36,722 nt of DNA. Origin: Clostridiaceae bacterium (GTDB lineage: Bacteria; Bacillota; Clostridia; Oscillospirales; Acutalibacteraceae). How positions within the stretch are numbered: the stretch's first letter is position 1; every line of letters begins with the position of its first letter. Positions 35,851-36,722 of this stretch are shown here, in pieces. The notes beneath the pieces are model-generated. The model searched no databases. It saw only the letters and a program-made list of their open reading frames with translations, and had not been told where the DNA came from. The position numbers were made by a program, and so were the translations under genes. Location of the stretch: assembly GCA_016288315.1 (NCBI GenBank), contig JAEEYU010000039.1, forward strand, positions 1 through 36,722. The letters run 5' to 3'.

Positions 35851-36478
35851 TGAAGAAATAAAAAAATTAAAACTCAGCGAAACCGATTTTTATTCGGAAC
35901 GTAATCAAATTGAAAACCATGCCGGTGAAACGGTAAAAACAACACAGCGTAACTTTAAACCTCTCGCTGTTGCCGCATCAATAGCAATTATAGTCGCAGT
36001 TGCCTTTTGCTTCCCGCAGGTGAGAAGCTTTTCCTACGATACGGTAAAAACCATAAAGTATATGCTGACTTTCTCGGACGGAACAAAATTCGAACTTGAA
36101 ACAGCGGAAAATTATACCGCAATATCCGTTGAGGAAGTGCCCGAAGCGAACTTTTTCTCTGTTGAAGAAGGCAAGCTTTATTTTGAGTTTGAAGGTATGC
36201 ACGACGACATAACCGATACAGTTAAAAAAGACGGTTATTTCAGGTTTGAAATAACCCGTGAAAGCGGCAAATCGGTTTTGTTTATCGGCGGTGAAAACGG
36301 TCAATACGGTTGGTGCGAACTAGTGTTTGACAAAGACGGCAAATACGTAACAAACCGTATGAATATTCCGGCTGTCAACAACGATAATGGCAATCCGAAA
36401 TGGCTCGATGAAGCACTTCATATCGAGGGCGTTCCCACCGGCAATCCGGAATATGATTTTAAAACCGAAAACAAATAA
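35834..36478 (+). CDS. Single-pass membrane protein, probable anti-sigma factor
   Basis: A 214-residue protein with a cytoplasmic N-terminal part of about 43 residues, one membrane helix (about 45-62, PLAVAASIAIIVAVAFCF) and an exported domain of about 150 residues (SYDTVKTIKYMLTFSDGTKF ... GENGQYGWCELVFDKDG), which is beta-rich. This layout, and an ATG overlapping the sigma gene by 17 bases, fit an anti-sigma factor that holds the ECF factor at the membrane. The N-terminal segment is too short for a zinc anti-sigma domain and has no HxxxCxxC motif. GGAGG lies seven to eight bases upstream. A bidirectional terminator follows. Confidence 0.72.
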   Translation: MKQKYNEEIKKLKLSETDFYSERNQIENHAGETVKTTQRNFKPLAVAASIAIIVAVAFCFPQVRSFSYDTVKTIKYMLTFSDGTKFELETAENYTAISVEEVPEANFFSVEEGKLYFEFEGMHDDITDTVKKDGYFRFEITRESGKSVLFIGGENGQYGWCELVFDKDGKYVTNRMNIPAVNNDNGNPKWLDEALHIEGVPTGNPEYDFKTENK

Positions 36479-36484
36479 AAAACC

Positions 36485-36517
36485 AAACCCCGTTTGCATT
36501 TCTGCAAACGGGGTTTT
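36485..36517. terminator. Bidirectional terminator between convergent genes
   Basis: Perfect 14-pair stem (36485-36498 with 36503-36516), four-base loop TTTC, A-rich before and T-rich after, so it works for both genes. Confidence 0.88.
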
Positions 36518-36530
36518 AAACTGCGTCATA

Positions 36531-36722
36531 TTATTCCCAGGGGAATTTATACTGTGTAAGACCGAGCTTGTCGCGGATTCCGCTGACTTCCGCCTGAACC
36601 GCCTCTGTGATGGGAACGCCCTTGTCTTTTCTGTCAAGCCATACAAGGTATTCCTTCTCGCCTGCGGTGTAGATTCTCTCTGCGCCGGGCGCCTTCTTTG
36701 AAGCGCGGATTGTGCGCAGAAT
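36531..36722 (-). CDS. C-terminal end of an Ldh-family oxidoreductase (malate/lactate dehydrogenase-like)
   Basis: Minus-strand frame open to the window edge; the last 63 residues are visible. The strings TIRASKKAPGAERIYTAGEK, EYLVWLDRKDKGVPI and the final QYKFPWE match the C-terminus of the Ldh_2 family (NAD(P)-dependent malate, ureidoglycolate, sulfolactate or lactate dehydrogenases, distinct from the classical LDH fold). The N-terminal active site lies outside the window, so substrate is open. Confidence 0.75.
   Translation of the reverse strand: MLRTIRASKKAPGAERIYTAGEKEYLVWLDRKDKGVPITEAVQAEVSGIRDKLGLTQYKFPWE

Overview
The window looks like chromosomal DNA from a low-to-medium GC Firmicute, most likely an uncultured gut- or rumen-type Clostridia (Oscillospiraceae/Ruminococcaceae-like). 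The support is indirect: strong AGGAGG-type ribosome binding sites, very AT-rich intergenic promoters with near-consensus sigma-A boxes, lipoprotein signal peptides of Gram-positive style, a xanthine phosphoribosyltransferase closest to the Bacillus type, paired half-size chromate transporters and a GH25 lysozyme with GT-rich linkers. I see no phage, insertion sequence, integrase or CRISPR array. Both ends cut through genes.

Layout. 1-890: the end of an unrecognised gene and an ECF-transporter S component. 942-2515 (minus): a WYL-domain regulator downstream of an ASCH-domain protein. 2667-3830 (minus): a metallophosphoesterase; 4023-4110 (minus): tRNA-Leu(CAA). 4303-11275 (plus): a purine salvage and uptake operon, xpt, a BMP-family lipoprotein, a double ATPase and two permeases, ending in an unusual membrane protein with a C-type-lectin-like domain. 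11330-15049 (minus): a small secreted protein, a large membrane-anchored parvulin-like foldase and an RluA-type pseudouridine synthase, each apparently with its own promoter or terminator. 15200-22420 (plus): a tight DNA-repair operon, radC-uvrB-uvrA, followed by a TPR protein and a DUF4037 nucleotidyltransferase-like protein. 22465-24310 (minus): a lipoprotein and a split chromate transporter. 24493-25674 (plus): an extended SDR with a C-terminal helical tail. 25753-30062 (minus): a Gfo/Idh/MocA oxidoreductase, a Na/Pi cotransporter with PhoU domain, and a GH25 cell-wall hydrolase. 30327-35082 (plus): solute-binding lipoprotein, GH27 alpha-galactosidase with an inserted beta domain, and a BNR/sialidase-like protein. 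35359-36478 (plus): an ECF sigma factor and its overlapping membrane protein, probably the anti-sigma factor, behind a promoter resembling ECF-type sites. 36531-36722 (minus): the end of an Ldh-family malate/lactate dehydrogenase.

How genes work together. The purine block joins nucleoside import to base salvage, with a hairpin terminator after the binding-protein gene that would give the lipoprotein an excess over the membrane subunits. The repair block makes the two large UvrABC subunits from one message; the two small downstream genes share it without an obvious repair function. The sugar block pairs one orphan binding protein with two glycoside-acting proteins but no permease. Most convergent gene pairs are separated by one bidirectional hairpin terminator. 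No intergenic stretch exceeds 300 bases; the largest (30063-30326 and 35083-35358) hold promoters and, in the second, a dispersed-repeat-like element.

I found no single clearly new system. The best leads are the lectin-like protein in the purine operon, the TPR/DUF4037 pair in the uvr operon, the ECF promoter and the GH27 insertion.
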